Source of the DNA: Doryteuthis pealeii
Taxonomy: Eukaryota > Mollusca > Cephalopoda > Myopsida > Loliginidae
Assembly (NCBI GenBank): GCA_023376005.1
Contig: CM042181.1
Coordinates: 19,310,996 to 19,374,995 of the forward strand
Reading direction: 5' to 3'
Length of the DNA stretch: 64,000 bases
The position numbers and the translations under genes are program-made. Under the pieces are notes generated by a model. That model had not been told where the DNA came from. It did no database searches and worked only from the letters and a program-made list of their open reading frames with translations. This document shows positions 38,357-51,404 of the stretch, piece by piece. Each line of letters begins with the position of its first letter. The stretch's first letter is position 1.

Positions 38357-41300
38357 CGGTCATCCACAGACACGTGTTTCGAAGTTTACTTCTGATCAGT
38401 ACTGCTTGACATTTTAACAGCTACCCCTAGCCGGGTGCGAAACCCGACAGAATGTTTGTCCATCAGGCTCCTTACCCTCTCAGCTATAGGAACTTTCAGC
38501 CAGGGGCGAACAATTGATAAACTTACAGGATGTACGTTTTTACAATCACCAGAGAACTCCAGTCTGTAAATAGGCGAGTATTTGCTTTTACACTAAACGG
38601 TGAAAGGTCAACTAAAGATCTCCACTACAGTGATCAACCATGACATTTTGGGAGCATATATATACATATATATATATATATATATTGATGGAGGCGCGTG
38701 GTCTAAAAGTTTGAAAAAGGAGACGGTTTTGAAATATGACATCAAATATTCTATTTTATGGCGTGAGTATGTGGCGCTGTAAGTGTGTGTATTGAAAGGA
38801 AACATTGTGCATTTTTTTTAGGTATGTGGTTGTGTGTGTGTGTGTATAAATTTTTTCTGTTGCGATAAACGACAGCGGAAGTAAACCTCAAGGTTGTGTG
38901 TGTGTGTGTGTGTGTGTGTATATTGGTAAGAGGTAGGGGAGAGGTGTCATGAAAATAAATTTTTATGTTTTATATTAAGAGAAGAGAGGGAAGTTTGGGT
39001 GTGTGTGGGGGGGTTGGGGATTTAAAAAATATATGTATTGTATGTAGTAGATATAATACACTTACCTTTTGAGAAGAAAGTGCTAATCATGAAGCAGAAT
39101 GAAATTGTAGTTAGAGAATAGATAAAAAAAAAAATCAGGAGAACCAACGGGTTGGTGTATTGAACGACGCTGCCGTGTGACCTAATGGGAACGCTCAACA
39201 TGGCCGTCATAAGACAAGTAGAGATAATCATAAAGCTGAAATATTTGATGAACCAGGCAAACCAATGAGTCCAATTACTTAAGCCCATCATCTTCATTGC
39301 TTCCTGAAAAAGAAAATAGAAAGAAAAAAAAAGATTTGGATGGATTTCTCAGACGATGAATTATCATTACCATTGGCATAACAAATAAATGGAGAGTAGT
39401 TCCAAAAGAAAAGAAAAGAAAAAACAAATCCTTATACCTTACGGTTATCCCTTAATTCCTCTGTTGCAAAAGTTATCCCTTAATTCATCAGTTGCAAAAG
39501 TTATCCCTTAATTCCTCTCTTGCAAAAGTTATCCCTTAATTCATCAGTTGCAAAAGTTATCCCTTAATTCATCAGTTGCAAAAGTTATCCCTTAATTCAT
39601 CAGTTGCAAAAGTTATCACCTATTTCATCAGTTGAGAAAGTTATCCCTTAATTCATCAGTTTCAAAAGTTATCCCTTAATTCATCAGTTTCAAAAGTTAT
39701 CCCTTAATTCCTCTGTTGCAAAAGTTATCCCTTAATTCATCAGTTTCAAAAGTTATCCCTTATTTCCTCTGTTGCAAAAGTTATCCCTTAATTCATCAGT
39801 TGCAAAAGTTATCCCTTATTTCCTCTGTTGCAAAAGTTATCCCTTATTTCCTCTGTTGCAAAAGTTGTCCCTTATTTCCTCTGTTGCAAAAGTTATCCCT
39901 TAATTCATCAGTTTCAAAAGTTATCCCTTAATTCATCAGTTGCAAAAGTTATCCCTTATTTCCTCTGTTGCAAAAGTTATCCCTTAATTCATCAGTTACA
40001 GAAATTATCCCTTAATTTATCAGTTGAGAAAGTTATCCCTTTTTTCATTAGTTGAGAAAATTATCCTTTTTTTCATTAGTTGAAAAAGTTATCCCTTAAT
40101 TTATCAGTTGAGAAAGTTATTCCTTTTTTCATCAATTGCAAAAGTTATCCCTTAATTTATCAGTTGAGAAAATTATCCCTTAATTTATCAGTTACAGAAA
40201 TTATCCCTTTTTTCATCAATTGCAAAAGTTACCCCTTAATTTATCAGTTGAGAAAGTTATCCCTTTTTTCATCAATTGCAAAAGTTACCCCTTAATTTAT
40301 CAGTTGAGAAAATTATCCCTTTTTTCATCAATTGCAAAAGTTATCCCTTAATTTATCAGTTGAGAAAATTATCCCTTAATTTATCAGTTACAGAAATTAT
40401 CCGTTATTTCATCAATTGCAAAAGTTACCCCTTAATTTATCAGTTGAGAAAGTTATCCCTTTTTCATCAATTGCAAAAGTTATCCCTTAATTTATCAGTT
40501 GAGAAAGTTATCCCTTTTTTCATTAGTTTAAAAAGTTATCCCTTTTTTTCATCAATTGCAAAAGTTATCCCTTTTTTTCATCAATTGCAAAAGTTATCCC
40601 TTTTTTTCATCAATTGCAAAAGTTACCCCTTAATTTATCAGTTGAGAAAGTTATCCCTTTTTTCATCAATTGCAAAAGTTACCCCTTAGTTTATCAGTTG
40701 AGAAAATTATCCCTTTTTTCATCAATTGCAAAAGTTATCCCTTAATTTATCAGTTGAGAAAATTATCCCTTAATTTATCAGTTACAGAAATTATCCGTTA
40801 TTTCATCAATTGCAAAAGTTACCCCTTAATTTATCAGTTGAGAAAGTTATCCCTTTTTTCATTAGTTTAAAAAGTTATCCCTTTTTTTCATCAATTGCAA
40901 AAGTTATCCCTTTTTTTCATCAATTGCAAAAGTTATCCCTTTTTTTCATCAATTGCAAAAGTTATCCCTTTTTTCATCAATTGCAAAAGTTATCCCTTAA
41001 TTCATTAGTTGCAAAAGTTATGTCTTGAGGGCACATCGGCTGAAATTTTGTATATGTAACAATAAAGATGAAGACAACTGTCTAAAAAATTTTAAAAATC
41101 TAAAGCTTAATTTACACATAGTTGTAATTCAAGGCCCTCCTCATCAACAAATTCCTTCCTGCTCTTTGTGCAAAGAAAAACTTAATTTAGTACATCAAAA
41201 AGACTGTGTTGCACCAATCTTTCAAATTGGGAAAGGGTATGCCGGTAATCTGAACATTAGCTACATAAATGAGAGTAACCTCCCCTTGTTTTTTTTTTCA

Positions 41301-44300
41301 CTTTGAAGAAGCTGTGTGTTTTGTTTTGTAAAAGAAACAGGGGGAGGTTACTCTCATTTATGTAGCTAATGTTCAGATTACTAGTGTACCCAATTTGTCA
41401 AAAAAATCTATGTTTTTACAAAACAAAACACATGTCTTCCTCAGAGTGAAAGAAACAAGAGGAGGTTACTCTCATTTATGTAGCTAATGTTCAGATTACC
41501 AGTGTACCCAATTTGTCAAAAAATCTGTTTTTACAAAAGAAAACACACGTCTTCCTCAGAGTGAAAGAAATAAGGGGAGGTTACTCTCATTTATGTAGCT
41601 AATGTTCAGATAACCAGTGTACCCAATTTGTCAATAAAATCCATGTTTTTACAAAACAAAACACATGTCTTCCTCAGAGTGAAAGAAACAAGGGGAGGTT
41701 ACTCTCATTTATGTAGCTAATGTTCAGATTACCAGTGTACCCAATTTGTCAAAAAATCTGTTTTTACAAAACAAAACACACGTCTTCCTCAGAGTGAAAG
41801 AAATAAGGGGAGGTTACTCTCATTTATGTAGCTAATGTTCAGATTTCCAGTGTACCCAATTTGTCAATAAAATCTGTGTTTTTACAAAACAAAACACACG
41901 TCTTCCTCAGAGTGAAAGAAATAAGGGGAGGTTACTAATGTTCAGATTACCGGGTATGCCTGCCTTGAAGATCAGCTTTACAAAAAAACATTGTTTACCT
42001 TTAGTCGTTTCTCTTTTTCCTCGACGATCTCTTTAACAATATTCAGGCCGATAATCATGAAACTGATGAACAGTAGAATTGGTAATTGGGATTGCAGAAC
42101 CATCACCATCGGATCATCATTATAGGGCGGATATGGGTGTCGCTGGAGATCAAGTTTGGTATCATTAAAGAAATCGGTGCTTTGTGGATGGAGACGTTCC
42201 AGTAGACCTTTTGTCAGGGCATACTGCAGAGTCAAGAATCCTCTATTATAATATTCTGGAAAAATATTTTGAAAATAAAAATTCCACAAAAAAAAAAAAA
42301 AAAAAAAAAAATTAACATGAAAAAAATTAATATTTGGGTTAAACTTGCAAATCGTCCTCCAAATTAAAACGGAAACTTATTTGGTGATCCATGACAGTTT
42401 AACTACAGTGTATGAATGAACTTTGGTAATTTTCACCTTTAGTTAGCTAAATTCCTAGCAAATAAGGCAATTAGAGTAACCTCCCTTGACTTTCACTTTG
42501 AAACAAGCTGGTAGCTATATTCATTGTTATTTGTACAACGTTTCGAACGATATACCCTCCGGCCTTCTTCAGGTATTTCTTGCCGGACTCCGGAACCTTC
42601 TCGGATTCGGGAACCTTCTTTTCGAACTCGGGAACCTTCTTGTCGTATTCGGGAGCCATCACGGAAGAAGGCCGGAGGGTATATCGGCCGAGACGTTGTA
42701 CAAATAACAATGAAGATGGGGACAATAGTCCGAATAACGCAGATAATACTAATCTTCAAGCCTCATCTCAAACATTCAGAGAAAAAGCTGGTAGCCATTT
42801 TGAAAGTCTCCGTGCGAAATAAACAAATCTTAGAAACTTTTTCGAAAAAAAATACAACTGCATGCTTTAACACAAAAATATCATAAAATGTGTTCTTAAT
42901 AACAATTAAGTTCATTTCAGATAATGCGCACGCACAATTTTATGCTAGGGATTTAGCCAACTAAAGGTGAAAATTACCTGAACTTTTTTGCAAATTGGGT
43001 TTAGGGGTTTGGGGATTAAGATTGTTTTTAATTACGTATTGCTTAAAAAAAAAAAAAACAACTCCCAAATTACTATACATTTAATTAACCATTGAAATTT
43101 ATTATTGAATCCAACGGTAGACACATTAGTCTCAGTTGTTTGTGTTAGTATTGCAATGTAGGTATTCAATTAAACTTGATTTTAAAAAAATTATTTTTCA
43201 ACATTAAATGTATAGGAATTTGGGGTTTTTTGTTGTTGTTTTTTTAAGCAATACGTAATTAAAAACAACCTTAATCCCCAAACCCCTAGACACAATTCGC
43301 AAAAATGTTCATTCATAGACTGTAGTTCCGTTTTAATTTTGAGGACGATTTGCAAGTTTAACCAATATTTGTTTGTTTTGTTTTACAGCATATCAACCTC
43401 AGTGGGTCATTTAATGCCGATAAAGTTTTGAAATAAATCAATTCTTAATGGATAATACAATTTTTTTTATAAATACATTTTTCTATTCAACCCATAGATG
43501 GGACCCTAACAGGTACTACCACTCCGGGTCAGAGTGGACCAGGGAGCAATGGTGATGAAGGGGTGCTCCACATTCCCCAAACCTCCAGAACTGGAACCTC
43601 ACCATCAGATAGAGTTTAACGTCATTCCCAGGACATGTACACCCCCCGTCACCGCCTTCTAGCACCTATATGATAAAAAGGGGTTGGGGCTTGCCATAAG
43701 GGCAATAGGGTTGGGAAAATCATATAGGTGCTAGGGCTTGAAGTGACCAACCGATTGATCGGAGGGGGCCTCTCCGACCGCCCGTCTAGCCCAAGATAGG
43801 GTCAAAGTGGAGTATTGCATGTCATGAACTGCTCATCCACCTGGGCCTTATCCTTAAGCATCATGGGTCACCACCCACGACCAACAGGTGGCCCCGTTGG
43901 GGGAGTCTTACCCCTCTGCAGAGGTGCAGTCGGTGCATTCTAACGCCCCAGCCGACAGGGCGGCCAACCAATTGGACCCAAACTTGATGAGTGAGGCACC
44001 ACTGTGTAATGGTTATCAGATTATTTTGGTGTCTGTGTTGGGGGGGGGGGCAATTTGAGAAAGAAAAAAAATTGCTGGAATTAGTATTATTTGGATTATT
44101 CGGATTATTGTCCTCATCTTTATTGTTATCTGTACAACATTTCGGCTGATGTGCCCTCCAGCCTTCATCAGAAATTTCTTGTCGGTCTTGGGAACTTTCT
44201 TGTCATAATCGGGAGCAATCACGAAACTTTGAACCCAACCCTTTATTCAATCCACAGGGGTCATCACGGAACTTTGAACCCAACCCTTTATTCAATCCAC

Positions 44301-47300
44301 GGGGGTATCCTGTTCTCATTCTGCTAACCATTGGGTTCAAAGTTCCGTGATAGCTTCTGATTATGACAAGATGGTTCCCGAGTTTGAAAAGAAGGTTCCG
44401 GAGTCCGACAAAAAATACCTGAAGAAGGCCGAGGGCACATCAACCAAAACATTGTACAGATAACAATAAAGATGAGGACAATAGTCCGAATAATTCGAAT
44501 AATAAAAATTATCAAGCCTCATCTCAAAAATTCAGAGAAATAGTGTAGATAACAATAAAGATGAGGACAATAGTCTGAATAATCCAAATAATATTAATTA
44601 TCAAGCCTCATCCCAAAAATTCAGAGAAGTAGTGTAGATAACAATAAAGATGAGGACAATAGTCCGAATAATCCAAATTATCAAGCCTCATCCCAAAAAT
44701 TCAGAGAAATAGTGTAGATAATAATAAAGATGAGGACAATAGTCCGAATAATCCAAATAATCCAAATTATCAAGCCTGATCACAAAAATTCAGAGAAATT
44801 TGCTTGAATATTTTGAAAACTTACCTGGTGTATCCCCACAGGGTTTTTTTTTCCCCCGAGGTCCTAGCGCCTGAAACACAGGAAACATTTGGTCCGTCCT
44901 CCACGTTTCTGCTCTGAAAAATCGCGATTTGCTTTCATCGGTTGATTTCATTCGTATTTTGAATGTCCATTGATTCGAAATGTTAAGGAAAACAATTCCA
45001 CCAATATAAGCTGCACCGTTAGTTCCAGAGAAAAAGGCCACCATATCTTCTTCTGTATTAAAAGCTTTAAAAAGAAAAAAAGGGAAGAAAAAGGACACGT
45101 TACACATAAACATATAAGAAGAAAGAGAGCAGGGGAAAGAGAGAGGGGACGAGCACGCTGTTGTATAAGCAAAAGTAGAAATCTCCCGATTCACTAATAA
45201 AATATACATACACTCGCCAACAAAACAAACAAAATCGGAAGTGTCCTCTATCGTTACCTAAAACAGAATGACCATTTTAACACATATCTGCGCATGGGCT
45301 CCGATCGGAGTTCCGCTTTGATAGTCAATTCCTGACATTAAATAAAAATTAAAAATTGGTAAATAAAATTCGCATTATCATCCAATGAAAGCGATTCCCG
45401 GGTGAAATGAAAATAACTTCATTTGTTCCAACTTTCGGCTGCCACTCTCTATAAAATGAACAGCTTTGAAAGGCACCGAGAGTCAGAGGTTCAGACACCT
45501 TCACAAACCCGACGAGCGCTAGCAAGCGAAGGATACATCAAAGGCGGCGGATCACACCCCCACCTACTTATCCAAACCCGACCTCACAGGCAGTCAACAC
45601 GCGAACATTTCTACATCATTCGATGATACAAAAAACGCTACTACTAAAACACAATATTCTGCCTACATCACCACCCCACGACCACAGTCAAGCGGGACAT
45701 TTTACGGACTTAATATTCACCCTCAACTATCACCAAAATTATCCTGTAATTCTCATTTCTATCTTTTCATCGTTCTCATGTTATTTTCAATACAATTTTG
45801 AACTTAAAATCTGTCTTTTGTTCCTTTCCTCATCACCATAGCTTGCATGCTAATACTGTTTATAACAACGCGGAAGTAATATCGTTAATCTGTTTCAATG
45901 AAAAGTGATGATAAGAAGGAAAAAACGTTGGCATAATCAAATTACACTGGTTTACAAAAAAATATTTTTTGTCTGAGGCAAGAATGTGAATAGGTGTTTT
46001 TACTAATTTGGGTGTGCTGAATTCAAATTTATAAACAGTTTTGCTCTATCACCTCTAGTTTTCTGTCTTTTAGATAGTCTCATTTTAGTATATACAGAGT
46101 ATATACGTGCTTATTTCAACAGTCGCAGCAGCTTATTACAGATAAAACAGGATAGATAAAGAACATTGACGGAATAAATATACTTGGATGACACAATGTA
46201 CACAATTCAGAAAGAATTGGCCTTGTTGAGGCATCCTCAATGTTTTGACGAGCTTGAAGCCATTGGAAAATATGAAAAAAACAAAAAAAACAAAGTAAAA
46301 TTAAATCATATGTAAGGCAATAAAATGTGCGTCGTTGGAAATTGTAATACAAATATATACCCAAAAGATTGTGTAACACAATTGTCGAGGGACACCTTCC
46401 TCCTGCGCTGCGAGGGATGACAACCTCTTGCACTGACTGCCAGTGCACTACCGGCTGTTGATTGAGACATGTTGGCTACACTTAACTGCTAAAATCCGTC
46501 TTGATATATAGCTATATATATATATAATGTAATGCTATCACTTACATTTATTGCATAATAATTAAAAAAGAAGACATAAGTCACATAATATTAGAAATTA
46601 ACCCTGAATGCATATATGCCTTTATGTACAGTATGTGCACAAAATGTACAGTATGCATATCTAAAAAACTAGAGGTGATGAGTAAAAACAGATTTCAAAT
46701 CTGAATTCAGCTGCACCCCCAAATTAGGTTAAAACAGCTATTTTTGTGCTTGCCTCAATTTCTTTGTAAACCAGTGTAATTAAACAAGCAATGTCCAGAA
46801 ATGCATTGGAAGTGATTTTACTACATAAATGCATTGGAAGTGATTTTACTACATAAATGCATTGAAAGTGATTTTACTACATAAATGCATTGAAAGTGAT
46901 TTTACTACATAAATGCATTGAAAGTGATTTTACTACATAAATGCATTGAAAGTGATTTTACTACATAAATGCATTGGAAGTAATTTTACTACATAAATGC
47001 ATTGAAAGTGATTTTACTACATAAATGCATTGAAAGTGATTTTACTACATAAATGCATTGAAAGTGATTTTACTACATAAATGCATTGAAAGTGATTTTA
47101 CTACATAAATGCATTGGAAGTGATTTTACTACATAAATGCATTGGAAGTGATTTTACTACATAAATGCATTGGAAGTAATTTTACTACATAAATGCATTG
47201 AAAGTGATTTTACTACATAAATGCATTGGAAGTAATTTTACTACATAAATGCATTGGAAGTAATTTTACTACATAAATGCATTGAAAGTGATTTTACTAC

Positions 47301-50300
47301 ATAAATGTATTGGAAGTAATTTTACTACATAAATGCATTGGAAGTGATTTTACTACATAAATGCATTGGAAGTATTTTACTACATAAATGCATTGGAAGT
47401 TTTTACTACATAAATGCATTGGAAGTGATTTTACTACATAAATGCATTTGAAGTGATTTTACTACATAAATGCATTGGAAGTAATTTTACTACATAAATG
47501 CATTGGAAGTGATTTTACTACATAAATGCATTGGAAGTGATTTACTTAAATGCATTGAAAGGGATTTTACTACATAAATGCATTGAAAGTAATTTTACTA
47601 CATAAATGCATTGAAAGTGATTTTACTACATAAATGCATTGGAAGTAATTTTACTACATAAATGCATTGGAAGTAATTTTACTACATAAATGCATTGGAA
47701 GTGATTTTACTACATAAATGCATTGAAGTAATTTTACTACATAAATGCATTGATACATAAATGCATTGGAAGTAATTTTACTACATAAATGCATTGGAAG
47801 TGATTTTACTACATAAATGCATTGGAAGTGATTTTACTACATAAATGCATTGGAAGTAATTTACTACATAAATGCTACATAATGCATTGAAAGTGATTTT
47901 ACTACATAAATGCATTGGAAGTAATTTTACTACATAAATGCATTGGAAGTGATTTTACTACATAAATGCATTGGAAGTGATTTTACTACATAAATGCATT
48001 GGAAGTGATTTTACTACATAAATGCATTGAAAGTGATTTTACTACATAAATGCATTGGAAGTAATTTTACTACATAAATGCATTGGAAGTAATTTTACTA
48101 CATAAATGCATTGGAAGTGATTTTTACTACATAAATGCATTGAAAGTGATTTTACTACATAATGCATTGGAAGTGATTTTACTACATAAATGCATTGAAG
48201 TGATTTTACTACATAAATGCATTGAAAGTGATTTTACTACATAAAATGCATTGAAAGTGATTTTACTTAAATGCATTAAAGTGATTTTACTACTTAAATG
48301 CATTGGAAGTGATTTTACTACATAAATGCATTGAAAGTGATTTTACTACATAAATGCATTGGAAGTGATTTTACTACATAAATGCATTGAAAGTGATTTT
48401 ACTACATAAATGCATTGGAAGTGATTTTACTACATAAATGCATTGAAAGTGATTTTACTACATAAATGCATTGGAAGTGATTTTACTACATAAATGCAAA
48501 GGAATTAATTTTACTACATAAATGCATTGGAAGTAATTTTACTACATAAATGCATTGAAAGTGATTTTACTACATAAATGCATTGGAAGTAATTTTACTA
48601 CATAAATGCATTGGAAGTAATTTTACTACATAAATGCATTGGAAGTGATTTTACTACATAAATGCATTGGAAGTGATTTTACTACATAAATGCATTGGAA
48701 GTAATTTTACTACATAAATGCATTGGAAGTAATTTTACTAAGTGATTTTACTACATAAATGCATTGGAAGTAATTTTACTACATAAATGCATTGGAAGTG
48801 ATTTTACTACATAAATGCTACATAAATGCATTAGAAGTGATTTTACTACATAAATGCATTGAAAGTGATTTTACTACATAAATGCATTGAAAGTGATTTT
48901 ACTACATAAATGCATTGGAAGTAATTTTACTACATAAATGCATTGGAAGTAATTTTACTACATAAATTGTTGAATAAAGTATATATATATATCATGCACA
49001 AGTAAGTGGCTCTTATATTCAGTAAGAACTTTTTCTTATTTCCCAAAAACTTTTGTCCTCACTGTTTGTATCTTGTTATATATGTCATGTTCTATGTGCT
49101 CAGACAATAAAGTCTGTATTTTTGTTATATTGTACGTCTTTGTTTGGATTTTATTATGTATATATTCACCTATGTTGGAAGGTTTTTCTGAAACTTTCTA
49201 ACAGTATTATAAGAACCAGTTTTGGCCATCATTCAATTCTGATACGAGTTTGAAGAGTCTGTAAACATTGTGTCATCCCGGATTCCTGCCCTTAATTTCA
49301 CTATGTTTTTCCTGTCCTTATTTACACTATGTTTTTCCTGCCCTTATTTACAGAAAGCTCAGGAAGAAATAAGGAAAGAAAAGGCAGAAAGAAAGAAGGA
49401 AAATAAGGAAAGAAAGAAAAGTTAGAAAGAAAGAAAGAAAAAAAGAAAGAAAGATAGAAAAGAAAGAAAAGGAAAAAAGAAAAAAAGAAAGAAAAGGAAA
49501 AAAGAAAAAAAGAAAGAAAAGGCAAAAAGAAAATAAGAAAAAAAGAAAGAAAGAAAGAAAGAAAAAGTAGAAATAAAGAAAAGAGAGAAAGAAAGTTAAA
49601 TATCTACGTTAGCCCCGCACATTTTGAAAAAACAATAAGATAGATAAAGCAGTAAGAAAGAAAGAAAGAAAAGACAGAAAGAAAGAAAGACAAAGAAAGA
49701 AAGAAAAAGAAAAAAAGACAAAGAAAGAAAGAAAGAAAGAAAGAAAGAAAAGAAAAAGAAAGAAAGAAAGACAGACAGACAGAAAGACAAAGAAAGAAAA
49801 AGAAGAAAAAAAGACAAAGAAAGAAAGAAAAAGAAAGAAAAGAAAGAAAGACAGAAAGAAAGACAGACAGAAGAAAGAAAGAAAGAAAAAGAAAGAAAGA
49901 AAGAAAGAAAAGAAAAAAGAAAGACACAAAAAAAGACAGAAAGAAAGACAAAGACACAAAGAAAGAAGACAAAGAAAGAAAGAAAAAGAAAGAAAAGAAA
50001 GAAAGAAGAAAAGAAAGACAGAAAGACAAAGAAAGAAAGAGAAAGAAAGAAAAGAAAAAGAAAGAAAAAGAAGAAAGAAGAAAGAAAGAAAGAAAAGACA
50101 GAAAGACAAAAGAAAGAAAGAGAAAAAGAAAGAAAAAGAAAGAAAAGAAAGAAAGAAAGAAAGAAGAAGAAAAGAAAGAAAAGAAAAAAGAAAGAAAAAA
50201 AGAAAAGAAAGAAAGAAAGAAAGAAAGAAAGACAGAAAGACAAAGAAAGAAAGAGAAAGAAAGAAAGAAAAGAAAGAAAGAAAGAAAGAAAGAAAGACAG

Positions 50301-50394
50301 AAAGACAAAGAAAGAAAGAGAAAGAAAGAAAAGAAAAAGAAGAAAAAGAAAGAAAGAAAGAAAGAAAGAAAAGACAGAAAGACAAAGAAAGAAA

Positions 50395-50430
<36 letters not shown>

Positions 50431-51373
50431 AAAGAAACAGAAAGACAAAGAAAGAAAGAGAAAGAAAAAGAAAAAGAAAGAAAAAGAAGAAAGAAAGAAA
50501 GAAGAAAGAAAAGACAGAAAAGACAAAGAAAGAAAGAGAAAGAAAGAAAAGAAAGAAGAAAGAAAGAAAGAAAGAAAGACAGAAAGACAAGAAAGAAGAG
50601 AAAGAAAGAAAAAGAAAAAGAAAGAAAGAAAGAAAGAAAAGAAAAGACAGAAAGACAAAGAAAGAAAAGAGAAAGAAAAAAGAAAAAGAAAAAGAAAGAA
50701 AGAAAAAGAAAGACAGAAAGACAAAGAAAGAAAGAGAAGAAAGAAAAGAAAAGAAAGAAAAAGAAGAAAGAAAAAAAAAGACAAAGAAAGAAAGAAAGAC
50801 AGAAAGAAAAAGAAAGACAAAGAAAGAAAGACAAGAAAGAAAAAGAAAGAAAGAAAGAAAGAAAGAACAGAAAGAAAAAAGAAAGAAAAGAAAGAAAGAA
50901 AGACAAAGAAAGAAAAGAAAAGAAAAGAAAAGAAAAAAAGAAAGAAAGAACAGAAAGAAATGATTTGTGAATGAGTTAATAAATCATTCAGGTCAATCAA
51001 GAGAAAACTAAACATGCAGTTAACGCCTGAGTTATTTCAGCTGTTTACCTGGTACACCGAAACTAAAGTGACCTTTTGTTCGATTCTGAAGACTCATGCA
51101 GTTGATGCAGGCGAAAATAGTCTACACAAGCCACACCCATCCTATTTGACTTGGCGTGTGATTGGTCGACTAAAAATCTTCATAAACTTTTCTTTCAACA
51201 GGTTATATAACGAGCTCGATTTAGTCTTACAAAAACACATTTTATAGACCAGTACACATTACGAGTTGAAGATTAATAGCGTTTGGGGTGGGGTTGGGGT
51301 TGGGATGGATTTTAGGGTTTTGTATTAAATTAACCACAAAGAAAGAAAGAAGGAAAGAAAGAAAGAAATATCA

Positions 51374-51404
<31 letters not shown>

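Noticed and set aside
39429..41022. CRISPR-like array or protein repeat
   Set aside because: 28-bp units follow each other without unique spacers, in a eukaryotic intron; frames drift because 28 is not divisible by three.
46116..46448. 110-codon minus-strand frame
   Set aside because: Lies inside an inverted-repeat element, has no recognisable domain and no splice context.
51014..51247. 77-codon plus-strand frame
   Set aside because: Part of a spacer repeated at 53.0 kb where the frame is not kept.
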